A stretch of DNA of 7,398 bases from Pseudomonadota bacterium (GTDB lineage Bacteria; Myxococcota; Bradymonadia; UBA4248). Position 1 is the first letter of the stretch; every line of letters starts with the position of its first letter. Below, piece after piece: positions 6,224-7,398 of the stretch. The notes under the pieces were generated by a model, which worked only from the letters and a program-made list of their open reading frames with translations, searched no databases and was not told the DNA's origin. The stretch covers positions 1 through 7,398 of the forward strand of contig JAGACY010000335.1 of the NCBI GenBank assembly GCA_017613855.1. Reading direction: 5' to 3'. A program made the translations under genes and the position numbers.

Positions 6224-6272
6224 TAACTGCTAACTGCTAACTGCTAACTGCTAATTGCTAATTGCTAACTGC
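6224..6272. repeat. Heptamer tandem array, TAAYTGC, seven units
   Basis: Seven uninterrupted units: TAACTGC four times, TAATTGC twice, TAACTGC once. It is the longest and most regular array in the window. It ends five bases before the ribosome binding site of the HtrA-like gene, so it lies in that gene's 5' leader or promoter. Changes in unit number here could alter spacing of control signals; that is inference. Confidence 0.92.
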
Positions 6273-6289
6273 TGGGTAAGGAAATCATC

Positions 6290-7398
6290 ATGAAAAAAAT
6301 AATACCCATTATAAGTATCATGGTTTTGGCATTGACCGTGGGTTGTGGTCAGTCCCGGGAGACTGTCAGCTCAGCACCTGTTCAAGTGGAACATGCGGAT
6401 TATGTGGCTAAAAGCAGTCCATCGGTGGAACAGCATGCCCCCGAGGTAAAGACGGCGCAGATGGAGCCGCTGCCGGCTCCGACCTATGCGCAGAATTCAC
6501 CGGATTCGGGAAAATCGCGTTTTGGGACGGGAACGCGCGTCCAGAAGGAGCGCCACTTTAAGCTCGAAGATGAGCAAAATACGGTCGATATTTTTCATGC
6601 GGCTGCTCCCGGGACGGTCTTTGTGACGCAGAACCAGGTCATCAAGGATTGGCGGACGGCGCGGGCCATGGAGGTACCGGCCGGATCGGGGACAGGTTTC
6701 GTATGGGACAAATCCGGACACATTGTGACGAATTACCATGTCATCGATGGCGGAGCATCTTTAACGGTGACGTTGTACAATCAGAAAACATATCCAGCCA
6801 GGCTGGTTGGCGGTGAACCCAAAAAGGATATAGCTGTTCTTAAAATTGATGCACCTGCCAGCGAGCTTCAGCCGGTCAAGCTCCCGGAAGATGGGTATGA
6901 GTTGTCGGTGGGACAAAAGACCATAGCCATTGGCAATCCCTTTGGGCTTGACCATACCCTGACCACGGGCATTGTTTCGGCGATGGGGCGTGATCAACCC
7001 GGTTATGGTGGAGTGACCATTCGCGACATGATACAGACGGATGCCTCGATTAATCCGGGCAATTCCGGTGGTCCGCTTTTGGATTCGTCCGGTCAGATTA
7101 TCGGCATGAATACTTTGATTTATTCAAAATCCGGAACCTCGTCGGGAATTGGATTTGCGGTTCCTTTTATGACCATCAAGCGCGTAGTGCCCCAGATTAT
7201 TAAGACCGGGCATGTGCAGCAGATTGGCATGGGGGTTTCGATTCTTCCCGATTATGTTGCCCGGCAGCATGGTATTAAGGGCGTCATTGTTCGTGCAGTT
7301 TCTGACAATTCTCCGGCCAAAAAGGCTGGTATCAAGGGCTTGACAAGCGGCAATGGCGGTACCTTTATCGGTGATATTATTATTGGTATCGATGATAA
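6290..7398 (+). CDS. HtrA/Deg-type serine protease, predicted lipoprotein, 3' end beyond the window
   Basis: The frame is open to the right edge, giving 369 residues. The start ATG has AAGGA seven bases upstream. MKKIIPIISIMVLALTVGC is a lipoprotein signal peptide with Cys19 as the likely lipidated residue; the next residue is Gly, which by the usual rule does not favour inner-membrane retention. Residues 20-95 are a low-complexity linker rich in Pro, Ser, Glu and Ala. The trypsin-like domain spans about 98-305: His150 in TNYHVID, Asp180 in KKDIAVLKI and Ser259 in the GNSGGPLL segment give a full catalytic triad. From about 313 a PDZ domain begins (GVIVRAVSDNSPAKKAGIKG, then GDIIIGIDD) and is cut by the edge. 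The PDZ loop has a glycine-rich insertion, as in Deg proteases of cyanobacteria and plants. The family degrades or refolds damaged envelope proteins. Soluble periplasmic or inner-membrane anchored forms are usual; a lipid anchor is a variation. Any relation to the upstream TPR gene is unproven. Confidence 0.93.
   Translation, partial: MKKIIPIISIMVLALTVGCGQSRETVSSAPVQVEHADYVAKSSPSVEQHAPEVKTAQMEPLPAPTYAQNSPDSGKSRFGTGTRVQKERHFKLEDEQNTVDIFHAAAPGTVFVTQNQVIKDWRTARAMEVPAGSGTGFVWDKSGHIVTNYHVIDGGASLTVTLYNQKTYPARLVGGEPKKDIAVLKIDAPASELQPVKLPEDGYELSVGQKTIAIGNPFGLDHTLTTGIVSAMGRDQPGYGGVTIRDMIQTDASINPGNSGGPLLDSSGQIIGMNTLIYSKSGTSSGIGFAVPFMTIKRVVPQIIKTGHVQQIGMGVSILPDYVARQHGIKGVIVRAVSDNSPAKKAGIKGLTSGNGGTFIGDIIIGIDD

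Noticed and set aside
6025..6272. CRISPR array
   Set aside because: Units are 7 bases, contiguous and degenerate, with no repeat-spacer alternation of the right length and no cas genes.

Overview
The window looks like a chromosomal segment of a Gram-negative bacterium with roughly balanced base composition. It encodes a lipoprotein with an HtrA-type protease domain, an exported TPR protein with a Sec signal peptide, and a protein ending in the eCIS_core (DUF4157) metallopeptidase-like domain. That mix, together with abundant short degenerate repeats, would suit a Myxococcota/Bradymonadota-like (former deltaproteobacterial) or similar environmental genome. This placement is a guess; no rRNA, tRNA or marker gene is present to fix the taxon.

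Layout, left to right. On the minus strand there is a partial two-helix membrane protein (1-400), preceded in the same direction by a possible 40-residue acidic protein (422-544). A 19-bp perfect hairpin terminator (568-610) separates these from a large minus-strand gene (627-3107, 826 aa). That protein has a long coiled-coil/helical N-terminal part and a C-terminal eCIS_core domain with an HEILH zinc-site motif. Upstream of it lies a non-coding stretch (3108-3514) holding four imperfect hairpins of one shared architecture, two in each orientation. Next is a minus-strand DJ-1/PfpI-family gene (3515-4072) with its own terminator signals.

A divergent intergenic region (4073-4289) carries a small heptamer repeat array and a sigma70-like promoter. 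It leads to a plus-strand gene for an exported TPR plus beta-propeller-like protein (4290-5987). A repeat-filled spacer (5988-6289), made of several degenerate heptamer arrays and three copies of a longer unit, precedes a plus-strand HtrA/Deg-type serine protease lipoprotein (6290 to the right edge, truncated).

The TPR/propeller protein and the HtrA lipoprotein are both exported and co-oriented, so an envelope maintenance role for both is possible but unproven. The eCIS_core gene stands alone here, with no contractile-injection structural genes in view. The most unusual non-coding content is the convergent hairpin array and the recurring 7-bp-period repeats.
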